Shown here piece by piece: positions 1 to 5,268 of a DNA stretch of 5,541 bases (the stretch's first letter is position 1; the number at the start of each line of letters is the position of its first letter). The stretch lies in the NCBI GenBank assembly GCA_007125475.1, contig SLDB01000340.1, positions 1-5,541 on the forward strand, given 5' to 3'. This DNA comes from Nitriliruptoraceae bacterium. Lineage in GTDB: Bacteria; Actinomycetota; Nitriliruptoria; Nitriliruptorales; Nitriliruptoraceae. A program made the translations under genes and the position numbers. The notes beneath the pieces are model-generated. The model searched no databases. It had not been told where the DNA came from and saw only the letters and a list, made by a program, of their open reading frames with translations.

Positions 1-696
1 CCGGACGACGACGCCCACCTCGCCGCCGTCCGTGAGGTCCTCGCCGACCTCGACGTCGAGGTGCAGGGGATCTTCGTCACCCACCACCACCTCGATCACG
101 CCGAGGCGGCCAAGGACTGGGGCCGGCGGTTCGACGTCGCCGTGCTGGCCTCCTCGGGCGACGTCGCGGCGCCCCGGCCGGGGAGCGGGCGCGCCGTCGT
201 CGTCGCCGACGGTGATCGCCTCCCCGCTCCGGGTGTCGAGGTCGAGGCGGTCATGACCCCCGGGCACACCCGCGATCACGTCGCGCTGCGCCTGGGGACC
301 GGTGCGCTGCTCACCGGTGATCACGTCCTGGGGCGCGGCACCTCGGTGGTGTCGTACCCGGACGGTGACCTCGCGGCCTACCTCGACTCGCTGCGCCGGG
401 TGACCGAGCTCGGTCCCGACGCGCTGTTCCCGGGACACGGCCCGGAGCTCACCGAGGATCCGACCGCCGTCCTCGAGTTCTACGCCGCGCACCGCCGGTA
501 CCGGGAGGCGCAGATCCTCACCGCCCTCGCCGAGGGGCCGGCGACCCCACGCGCACTCGTCGAGCGGATCTACGCGGACGTCGACCCGGGGCTGTGGGGG
601 CCGGCCGAGCGCTCGACGCGGGCGGCGTTGACGAAGCTGGCCGACTCCGGGCGGGTGCGGCTCACCGACGACGTCGCGGTCCTCCTCGACGACTGA
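1..696 (+). CDS. LACTB2-like metallo-beta-lactamase-fold hydrolase with C-terminal winged helix (5' end outside window)
   Basis: The reading frame is open from the first base, so the gene begins before the window; 231 residues are visible and about 40-60 N-terminal residues are probably missing compared with LACTB2-type proteins. The signature HxHxDH is seen as HHHLDH at visible residues 28-33. Other metal-site elements follow in the expected order: the histidine of PGHT at 89, the aspartate of TGDH at 107 and the histidine of FPGHG at 146. This is a complete two-metal hydrolase site. Residues 164-231 look like the small winged-helix domain that ends LACTB2-type proteins. Known relatives are metal-dependent hydrolases, including the mitochondrial endoribonuclease LACTB2; some MBL proteins act on thioesters instead, so the substrate here is open. 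No signal peptide can be judged. A GTG at 61 would be a false start, since it would leave the protein only seven residues ahead of the metal motif. It is followed by a 130-bp gap and the dynamin-like gene on the same strand. Confidence 0.9.
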   Translation, partial: PDDDAHLAAVREVLADLDVEVQGIFVTHHHLDHAEAAKDWGRRFDVAVLASSGDVAAPRPGSGRAVVVADGDRLPAPGVEVEAVMTPGHTRDHVALRLGTGALLTGDHVLGRGTSVVSYPDGDLAAYLDSLRRVTELGPDALFPGHGPELTEDPTAVLEFYAAHRRYREAQILTALAEGPATPRALVERIYADVDPGLWGPAERSTRAALTKLADSGRVRLTDDVAVLLDD

Positions 697-764
697 CGCC
701 GCCGGCCGTCGGACCGGTACTCAAGCCGGGGGCGGATGTGGTCGATGCAGGCTGCAGGGCGCGG

Positions 765-788
765 TTGCCCGGGTCGGCCTCGTACGGT
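765..788 (+). promoter_or_regulatory. Possible promoter for the dynamin-like gene
   Basis: TACGGT at 783-788 fits the TAnnnT -10 pattern of high-GC actinobacteria. The only -35-like hexamer nearby is TTGCCC at 765-770, with a spacer of just 12 bp, so the -35 is poor. If real, transcription would begin near 795, giving a leader of about 30 nt before the preferred GTG start at 827. It would also leave a GTG at 797 as a possible near-leaderless start. Otherwise I see nothing in the 130-bp gap between the two plus-strand genes. Read-through from the upstream hydrolase remains possible because no convincing terminator separates them. Confidence 0.25.
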
Positions 789-812
789 GCGTGGCCGTGG
801 CACCGCCGGGAC

Positions 813-822
813 GAGGTGGAGG
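813..822 (+). promoter_or_regulatory. Ribosome binding site that favours the GTG start at 827
   Basis: The purine-rich run GAGGTGGAGG ends 4 nt before GTG 827, with its GAGG core 10 nt away, a usable range for a Shine-Dalgarno site. The alternative in-frame GTG codons at 791 and 797 have no comparable purine run before them. This is why the start is placed at 827 rather than at the longest open frame. Confidence 0.6.
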
Positions 823-826
823 CGCG

Positions 827-2701
827 GTGGCCGAGTTCCTCGACAGCTTCGACGTCGAGCGCGACGCCCTGCTGGCCGCGCTCACGGAGGTCGAGCACGT
901 CTGGGAGCGGTTCCAGGAGCGGCGTGCACTCGCCGTCGACGACGTCGACGCCACCGACTCGCTCATCGAGCACGAGCTCGCCCTGGCCCGACGTGACCTC
1001 GAGGCGACCCAGTTCAACGTCGGCATCTTCGGGTTGATCAAGCGGGGCAAGTCGACCCTCCTCAACGGCCTGATCGGCCGGGAGGTCTCGGCGATGCACG
1101 TCACCCCGGAGACGGCCGTCCCCGTCTACGTCTCCTACGGTCAGGAGCCCGAGGCGACGGTGCACTTCGCCGACGGTGGGGCGCAGCACGTCGACGTCGA
1201 CGAGGTCGCGGCGTTCACCTCGCAGAAGGCGAACGCGAACAACCACCGCGGGGTGACCTACGTCGATCAGCGCGTCCCGGTCGGGTTCCTGCGGAACGGC
1301 ACCCGGCTCATCGACACCCCGGTCTTCGACGACGCGGAGGCCGACGAGGTCTACACCGAGCGGACCCTGCAGGAGCTCGACGTCGTCGACGCCGGTGTGG
1401 TGCTGTTCCTCTCGCCACCGACCGTGGGCGCGACCGAGCTGTCGTTCCTCGAGGAGGTCGTGGCGCGGGACCTGAAGAAGACGTTCCTGGTGTGCAACAT
1501 GTACCCGCAGCACTTCCACGACCCGCAGGTCCGTGCCCAGGTCCTCGACTACGTGGGGGGCCGGATCGTCGACGCCTCCCGCAACGCCGGCCGGGGCGGC
1601 GAGGTCCGTGTCTACCCGGTGTGCGCGCTGGAGGCGTGGGAGGCCCGGCGCGACGGCGACATCGCGGCGTGGAAGCGTTCGGGCGCCGATCGGCTCCTGC
1701 GCGACCTGGAGGGCTACCTCTCCGACAGCGCCGGTCGTCAGACCCTGCAGGACGCGGCCGACCGGATCGTGCGGATCACCGAGATGGCCCGGTCCGAGGT
1801 GAAGGTCCGCCAGCAGCTGCTGGAGGATCCGCAGCGACTCGAGGAGCTGCGTGCACGCCTCGACACGAACATCGCCGGGCTCGAGCACCGCTTCGACGAC
1901 GCGGTCGCCCAGGCGATGAGCGAGGTGACACCGCTGCAGCGACGCATCCGCTCCCTGGTCCGGCAGCCGTTCACCGCCGGCAGGCAAGAGATCGACCACC
2001 TCGAGACGTTGGAGGAGGTCGAGCAGTTCGCGTCCCGGTTCCGTCGCCAGGTCGAGGTCGCCGCCGAGCTCGCGTCGCGGCACTTCAGCGAGGGGTTCGC
2101 CCATGTGATCCGGAGGCTGCAGACCCAACTGCAGGAGCGCTTCCACGCGGTGATGACCGACCTCGCTCCGAACCTCCCACAGGTGCACCTGTCGGCGAAC
2201 ACCCTGTTGGTGACTCCGGACCAACTGCAGGCCCTGATGGCCGCCCAGCGCCGTGCCCGCCAGGCCTCCCGGACCGGCGCGCTCGTCGGTGGGCTGTCCG
2301 GCGGCGGCGTGGCGTTCGCCGCCGGCGCCGCCCTCCTCGGACCGATCGGGCTCGTCGCCGGGGCGCTGGTGGGGTGGAAGCTCGCCGATGTCGTCGGGGT
2401 GCAGCGCAGCCTCGACACCGCCCGCCGCACCCTGCACCACCGGCTCGACGAGGTGGCCGCGTCACTCATCCGCGACGTCGACGACCAGGTCGCGGCGGCG
2501 GTCGAGACCGTGCGTCATGCGGTGCAGCGTCGGCGGCGTGCGTTCGCCCAGGACCTCTACCAGCAGTTCGAGGTCGTCCAGGGCCTCGAGCAGCGACCCG
2601 AGTGGGTCGACGCCTACCGACGTGACGCGGTGCGGTTCATCGAGGCGTTCGAGGCCTGTGAGCACCGTGCGCGTGGGGCGATGCCGAGCGTGCACGCCTG
2701 A
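827..2701 (+). CDS. Bacterial dynamin-like GTPase with membrane segment and degenerate G3/G4 motifs
   Basis: A 624-residue protein of bacterial dynamin-like layout. A helical N-terminus (about 1-65) leads to the P-loop GLIKRGKST at 69-77, which has the Gx4GK(S/T) pattern with the KRGKS flavour common in this family. VTPETAVP at 92-99 supplies the G2/switch I threonine, probably T96. The G3 position reads DTPV (163-166) instead of DTPG, and the expected G4 NKxD reads NMYP (224-227), so two guanine-nucleotide motifs are altered. A long helical stalk region follows (about 290-480). A glycine/alanine-rich hydrophobic stretch at 483-517, broken by a GP turn, resembles the membrane-inserting hairpin of bacterial dynamins. 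A basic, helical C-terminus (518-624) completes the stalk. Known relatives remodel, fuse or protect the cytoplasmic membrane, or act in division and stress; which applies here cannot be told. Many bacterial dynamins come in adjacent pairs, but only one is present here. Start chosen at GTG 827 from its ribosome site; 791 or 797 would add 12 or 10 residues. Confidence 0.88.
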   Translation: MAEFLDSFDVERDALLAALTEVEHVWERFQERRALAVDDVDATDSLIEHELALARRDLEATQFNVGIFGLIKRGKSTLLNGLIGREVSAMHVTPETAVPVYVSYGQEPEATVHFADGGAQHVDVDEVAAFTSQKANANNHRGVTYVDQRVPVGFLRNGTRLIDTPVFDDAEADEVYTERTLQELDVVDAGVVLFLSPPTVGATELSFLEEVVARDLKKTFLVCNMYPQHFHDPQVRAQVLDYVGGRIVDASRNAGRGGEVRVYPVCALEAWEARRDGDIAAWKRSGADRLLRDLEGYLSDSAGRQTLQDAADRIVRITEMARSEVKVRQQLLEDPQRLEELRARLDTNIAGLEHRFDDAVAQAMSEVTPLQRRIRSLVRQPFTAGRQEIDHLETLEEVEQFASRFRRQVEVAAELASRHFSEGFAHVIRRLQTQLQERFHAVMTDLAPNLPQVHLSANTLLVTPDQLQALMAAQRRARQASRTGALVGGLSGGGVAFAAGAALLGPIGLVAGALVGWKLADVVGVQRSLDTARRTLHHRLDEVAASLIRDVDDQVAAAVETVRHAVQRRRRAFAQDLYQQFEVVQGLEQRPEWVDAYRRDAVRFIEAFEACEHRARGAMPSVHA

Positions 2702-2761
2702 CGTGGCATCGGTGTCCGGTCCACCGGCTCCGGTGCACACCGCCCGGTCACAGGGTCGACC

Positions 2762-2784
2762 GAGCCTCCGACTCGTGGAGGCTC
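2762..2784. terminator. Perfect 8-bp inverted repeat, likely bidirectional terminator
   Basis: GAGCCTCC at 2762-2769 and GGAGGCTC at 2777-2784 are exact reverse complements around a 7-nt loop. The structure sits in the 98-bp gap between two converging genes (stops at 2701 and 2800), where a shared terminator is expected. There is no T-run on either side, which is usual for high-GC actinobacteria but leaves the call less certain. A smaller dyad, CACCGG-CT-CCGGTG, lies just before it at about 2723-2736. Confidence 0.6.
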
Positions 2785-2799
2785 ACCGACGGGTGAGGA

Positions 2800-3204
2800 T
2801 CACGTGCGGCGGGTGCGGCGGACGCCGGCGCGCTTGAGGACGGCGGCGGGCACCCCCGCTTCACGCCACGCGGTGTAGGTGATCCCCTTGCGCTCGGAGT
2901 ACTCGGCGGCGGCGGAGACGAACGCGTTCTCCAGTGCCTCCAGATCGGGTTCCTCGGCGAGCTCGACGAGGCGCTCTTCGAGATCGAGGCGCTTCTGGAT
3001 CAACTCCACGCGCTTGGCGGGGTCGGGCTCGTCGTCGATCTGCTTCTGCACCTCCGGCAGACGGGATTCGATGGTCTCCCGGTCGAGGCGGCGGCCGGGG
3101 CGACGCCGCTGCTCGAGCGCGGCGAGGTACTCGCGTACGGCGCGGCCCTGGGCGCGTCCTTTCGCGAGTGCTTCCTTGTGTTCGTCGCTCATCTTGCGTG
3201 CCAT
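2800..3204 (-). CDS. Small basic helical protein, conserved-type hypothetical of actinobacteria
   Basis: A 134-residue cytoplasmic protein with no signal peptide or membrane segment. Residues 1-39 are rich in Lys/Arg and include GRAQGR (16-21) and RRRPGRR (33-39). Residues about 43-100 are charged and heptad-like, suggesting a coiled coil or helical hairpin. Residues 101-134 hold a compact motif (GITYTAWREAGVP at 107-119, then VLKRAGV) and a very basic tail (RRTRRT). I associate the overall pattern with uncharacterised actinobacterial proteins, from memory and without a search. The two basic ends around a helical core would suit a nucleic-acid-binding or nucleoid-associated role, but that is inference. 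The start ATG at 3202-3204 is well supported: AAAGGA (complement of 3213-3218) lies 8 nt upstream. A second in-frame ATG occurs four codons later. The gene is divergent from pckA and convergent with the dynamin-like gene, so it is probably monocistronic. Confidence 0.8.
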   Translation of the reverse strand: MARKMSDEHKEALAKGRAQGRAVREYLAALEQRRRPGRRLDRETIESRLPEVQKQIDDEPDPAKRVELIQKRLDLEERLVELAEEPDLEALENAFVSAAAEYSERKGITYTAWREAGVPAAVLKRAGVRRTRRT

Positions 3205-3255
3205 CGAGGTGGTCCTTTTCGTCGCCTTCGACCGCGTCGATTACGCGAACGTTTC

Positions 3256-3264
3256 AGCATACCA
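3256..3264 (-). promoter_or_regulatory. Candidate extended -10 promoter of the small basic protein gene
   Basis: On the minus strand the sequence reads TGGTATGCT, i.e. a TGn extension followed by TATGCT (complement of 3256-3261), matching an extended -10. No good -35 is seen 17 bp upstream, which extended -10 promoters can tolerate. Transcription would start near 3249, giving a leader of about 45 nt that contains the AAAGGA ribosome site. It is one of the few A/T-rich spots in the region. Confidence 0.45.
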
Positions 3265-3375
3265 ACCTCGAATCGTCCCGGCCTTTCCCCTGCTTCCCGG
3301 TGCGCGTGACGCGGTCGAACGAGGACGTCGTCGCCGCATCCATTCAGCCCAGGCCGACCGGTTCATCGGGGGGTC

Positions 3376-3409
3376 CACCGGTGCCCCCGGAGTGCAGGGA
3401 CCCGGGTCC
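3376..3409. repeat. Two short perfect palindromes, CACCGGTG and GGACCCGGGTCC
   Basis: CACCGGTG (3376-3383) is flanked by G-run and C-run (about 3368-3373 and 3384-3388). GGACCCGGGTCC (3398-3409) is a perfect 12-bp palindrome whose inner 10 bp, GACCCGGGTC, recur exactly at the centre of the dyad at 3413-3444. Centres lie at 3379.5 and 3403.5. They could be operator half-sites for dimeric regulators; GC-rich DNA also produces such palindromes by chance. Confidence 0.4.
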
Positions 3410-3412
3410 ACA

Positions 3413-3444
3413 GCGGTGGCAGTGACCCGGGTCGTCGCCACCGC
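3413..3444. promoter_or_regulatory. 32-bp interrupted palindrome, possible operator
   Basis: Outer arms GCGGTGGC (3413-3420) and GCCACCGC (3437-3444) are exact reverse complements and share one centre (3428.5) with the inner perfect palindrome GACCCGGGTC (3424-3433). In total 13 of 16 base-pair positions are symmetric; only the 3-bp joints AGT/GTC break it. Because the centre is itself a palindrome with no loop, this looks more like a protein-binding dyad on DNA than an RNA hairpin. It lies between the divergent starts of the small basic protein and pckA, well upstream of both candidate promoters. No regulator gene is next to it, so the binding protein is unknown. Confidence 0.45.
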
Positions 3445-3548
3445 ACCGCCCGGCGGCACGGATCGGCCGCTCCGCCGTCCACAGCCGGGCCCGCCTCACG
3501 CTCGGTGGCGTGCGCGAACCGCGCATCACGCCAAGAGGTGCCTGGACC

Positions 3549-3606
3549 GCCGACCACGGGGTGGTCGGCCGGTGCCACCGTCGCGGTGGTGACCGCGACA
3601 CCGGCC
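3549..3606 (+). other. Two overlapping stem-loops upstream of pckA
   Basis: Stem-loop A pairs GCCGACCAC (3549-3557) with GTGGTCGGC (3561-3569) around a 3-nt loop, 9 perfect pairs. Stem-loop B has a continuous 5' arm at 3567-3580: GGCCGGTG (3567-3574) pairs with CACCGGCC (3599-3606) and CCACCG (3575-3580) pairs with CGGTGG (3584-3589), around a TCG loop with a 9-nt bulge on the 3' side. A and B share bases 3567-3569, so their full forms compete. They lie just upstream of the candidate pckA promoter. They could end transcription entering the region, belong to a longer pckA leader if the true start is further upstream, or be part of a small RNA. Confidence 0.4.
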
Positions 3607-3609
3607 GGG

Positions 3610-3638
3610 TTCGAGTGCCCGGTGCCCACGGGTAAGGT
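3610..3638 (+). promoter_or_regulatory. Candidate pckA promoter
   Basis: TAAGGT at 3633-3638 is a good TAnnnT -10 box. At a 17-bp spacing the -35 position reads TTCGAG (3610-3615), which shares only the TT start with the consensus. Transcription would begin near 3645, leaving an untranslated leader of about 59 nt that ends in the strong ribosome site. The weak -35 suggests either an activator or another sigma factor, if the site is real. Confidence 0.4.
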
Positions 3639-3673
3639 GCGCGCGACGAGCCGGCCGACCACCGGCAGAGCGT

Positions 3674-3695
3674 GGCGCGCCGTGCGCCGAGGAGG
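3674..3695 (+). promoter_or_regulatory. pckA ribosome binding site with abutting small hairpin
   Basis: GAGGAGG at 3689-3695 is a near-perfect Shine-Dalgarno sequence 8 nt before GTG 3704 and fixes that start; the ATG at 3696-3698 is out of frame and too close to the site. Directly before it, GGCGC (3674-3678) and GCGCC (3684-3688) can form a 5-bp hairpin that ends at the base next to the site and leaves it single-stranded. The hairpin may help keep the site open, but 5 bp is small. Confidence 0.7.
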
Positions 3696-3703
3696 ATGTC
3701 AAC

Positions 3704-5242
3704 GTGCCTGTCGAGCTCCCTCAGGCGAAGTCCGTCGACGTGAACCCGACCCAGGCCCAGCTACGTGAATGGGTGCTGGAGCGGATGCCGAACGTCGTGG
3801 AGACGGAGTTCGGCAACATCAACTACCGGGCACGGATCAAGTCCCGCCTCGGCAAGTCGACGTTCTTCGTGTCCGACGAGCCCAACGCCAAGCCGACGAT
3901 CTCCCGCGCAGAAGCGGATGAATGGGCTGCGAAGCAGGACGCCTACATCGCCGATCAGGAGATGGTCCTCGTCGAGGGCTACATCGGGCCGGACCCGCGC
4001 TTCCGAACCGGAGCGCGGCTGTTCATGGAGAAGGCGAACAGCAACATCCCGGCGATGCAGCAGCAGCTGTACTTCGATCGGGATGAGGACTACGTCCCGG
4101 AATTCACGGTGATCTACACCCCGAACATGCCGGCGCCGGGGAAGCCCGACGACTGCCTCATCACGGTCGACCTCGACACCTGGACCACCCGGGTCTTCGG
4201 CTCCGACTACTTCGGGGAGTCGAAGATGGGCGGGCTGCGGATGTGGAACAAGCTCGTCCACGAGCGTGGTGGGCTCGCGATGCACTCGGGGGCGAAGACG
4301 TTCCCCGCCGATCAGACCCCCGACGGCCGCGAGAAGCTCGCCCTGATCATCGGGTTGTCGGGGACCGGCAAGACCACCACGACGTTCCGCAACGTCAAGG
4401 GCTCGCTGCCGGTGCAGGACGACTTCATCGCCCTCATGCCCGACGGCACGGTGTACACCACCGAGGACGGGTGCTTCGCGAAGACCTTCGGGCTCGACCC
4501 CGACGACGAGCCGACGATCTACGCCGGCGCGACCAGCCCCGAGGCCTGGCTCGAGAGCGTCAGCGTCTCCGACGACGGCAAGGTCGACTTCTTCGACACC
4601 AATTACACCGCGAACGGCCGGTGCACGTTCGGTCTCGCCGGGATCCGGCACCGGGACCCGATCGATCTGCCGAAGGCCGAGTACCTGTTCATCCTCAACC
4701 GCAACGAGAACATCATCCCCGCGGTGGCGAAGCTCCGTCCCGAGCAGGCCGCCTACTACTTCATGCTCGGCGAGACCAAGGGGACCTCCGCCGGCGGTGC
4801 GGCCGAGGCCGGCAAGAACCTGAGGGTGCCGGGGACGAATCCGTTCTGGTTCGAGAACGACGCCAGCCAGGCCAACCGCCTGTTGGAGATCCTCGAGGAG
4901 ACCGACCTCGACGTCTACCTCCTCAACACCGGTCGTGTCGGGGGTCCCGACGACGACGACCGGTCGATGAACGTGGAGATCCCCGACTCGGCCGCGGTGC
5001 AGCACGGCATCGTCGACGGGACGATCGAGTGGGTCGTCGACCCGGACTTCGGCTACGAGGTGGCCGCCTCGGTCCCCGGGATCGACGACGTCGGCCTGCT
5101 GCAGCCCCGGGCGCTCTACGAGCGCCAGAACCGGCTCGAGGAGTACGAGGAGCTCGTCGCACGGCTGAAGGCCGAGCGCGAGGCCTACCTGCAGACCTAC
5201 GACGGCCTCGACCCCCGCGTCGCCGCCGGCTCGGCGGTCTGA
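3704..5242 (+). CDS. pckA: Phosphoenolpyruvate carboxykinase, ATP-type homologue
   Basis: A 512-residue cytoplasmic enzyme; the E. coli ATP-type enzyme has 540. The family converts oxaloacetate plus ATP to phosphoenolpyruvate, CO2 and ADP, the entry to gluconeogenesis. Aligned by eye with E. coli PckA: R48 matches Arg65 (substrate), Y169 matches Tyr207, H194 matches the metal ligand His232, GLSGTGKTT at 217-225 is the kinase P-loop (248-256), D240 matches the metal ligand Asp269, EDGCFAKT (254-261) matches the EGGCYAKT block, E269 matches Glu297 and R306 matches Arg333. YLLNTG near 405-410 matches the NTGW region but is followed by RVGGPDDDDR, an acidic insertion. The oddity is M175 at the position of the metal-binding Lys213 in an ungapped stretch that keeps the preceding lysine (K174). 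Actinobacteria more often use the unrelated GTP-type enzyme, so this is a divergent ATP-type branch. GTG start set by the GAGGAGG site; long upstream region with palindromes suggests regulation. Fold call strong; activity and nucleotide preference less certain. Confidence 0.88.
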   Translation: MPVELPQAKSVDVNPTQAQLREWVLERMPNVVETEFGNINYRARIKSRLGKSTFFVSDEPNAKPTISRAEADEWAAKQDAYIADQEMVLVEGYIGPDPRFRTGARLFMEKANSNIPAMQQQLYFDRDEDYVPEFTVIYTPNMPAPGKPDDCLITVDLDTWTTRVFGSDYFGESKMGGLRMWNKLVHERGGLAMHSGAKTFPADQTPDGREKLALIIGLSGTGKTTTTFRNVKGSLPVQDDFIALMPDGTVYTTEDGCFAKTFGLDPDDEPTIYAGATSPEAWLESVSVSDDGKVDFFDTNYTANGRCTFGLAGIRHRDPIDLPKAEYLFILNRNENIIPAVAKLRPEQAAYYFMLGETKGTSAGGAAEAGKNLRVPGTNPFWFENDASQANRLLEILEETDLDVYLLNTGRVGGPDDDDRSMNVEIPDSAAVQHGIVDGTIEWVVDPDFGYEVAASVPGIDDVGLLQPRALYERQNRLEEYEELVARLKAEREAYLQTYDGLDPRVAAGSAV

Positions 5243-5268
5243 ACCCGCCGCGAAGCCGCGGGGTTCAG
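5239..5268. terminator. Palindrome carrying both stop codons, likely shared terminator
   Basis: CTGAACCC (5239-5246) is the exact reverse complement of GGGTTCAG (5261-5268). Inside, CGCG (5249-5252) pairs with CGCG (5257-5260) around the loop AAGC, with two unpaired bases on the left arm. The outer arms contain the TGA of pckA (5240-5242) and, on the other strand, the TGA of the DUF218-like gene (complement of 5265-5267). The two coding regions are only 22 bp apart, so this stem is the only space for a terminator. No T-run follows on either side. Confidence 0.6.

Larger units (their letters stand above)
3205..3703. other. 499-bp divergent intergenic region rich in palindromes
   Basis: This is the only long stretch without a convincing gene. 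Short open frames exist on both strands, but none has a good ribosome site, a recognisable motif or the codon bias of the neighbours. The region holds, from left to right: the ribosome site and a candidate extended -10 for the minus-strand gene; a cluster of DNA palindromes (3376-3444); two overlapping stem-loops (3549-3606); a candidate pckA promoter (3610-3638); and the pckA ribosome site with a small hairpin abutting it. No tRNA or recognised riboswitch was identified. A small unannotated RNA cannot be excluded. Confidence 0.6.

Noticed and set aside
61..330. Recurring GATCAC words as a possible binding-site array in the hydrolase gene
   Set aside because: They fall within codons such as gat-cac (Asp-His) in conserved DH motifs and in atc-acg contexts; coding constraint explains them.
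700..740. Possible terminator after the LACTB2-like gene from repeated CCGG/GCCGG words
   Set aside because: Only 4-5 bp arms with variable spacing; not better than expected in DNA of this composition.
662..2440. Long (592-codon) open frame on the minus strand opposite the dynamin-like gene
   Set aside because: It has no recognisable motif, and its His/Arg/Leu/Asp/Val-heavy composition is that of a complement-frame shadow of GC-rich coding DNA. The opposite strand carries clear GTPase motifs.
3599..3630. Possible tRNA T-arm or attachment-site remnant (GGTTCGAGT with flanking CCGGG/CCCGG)
   Set aside because: The loop is 8 nt rather than 7, the G53-C61 pair cannot form, and no acceptor, D or anticodon arms are found upstream.
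3363..3662. Short open frames in both directions in the divergent intergenic region as hidden small genes
   Set aside because: No good ribosome sites, no recognisable protein features, and codon use unlike the neighbouring genes.
3761..5005. 414-codon open frame on the minus strand opposite pckA
   Set aside because: Shadow of the PEPCK coding strand with the same biased composition; no domain or ribosome site seen.
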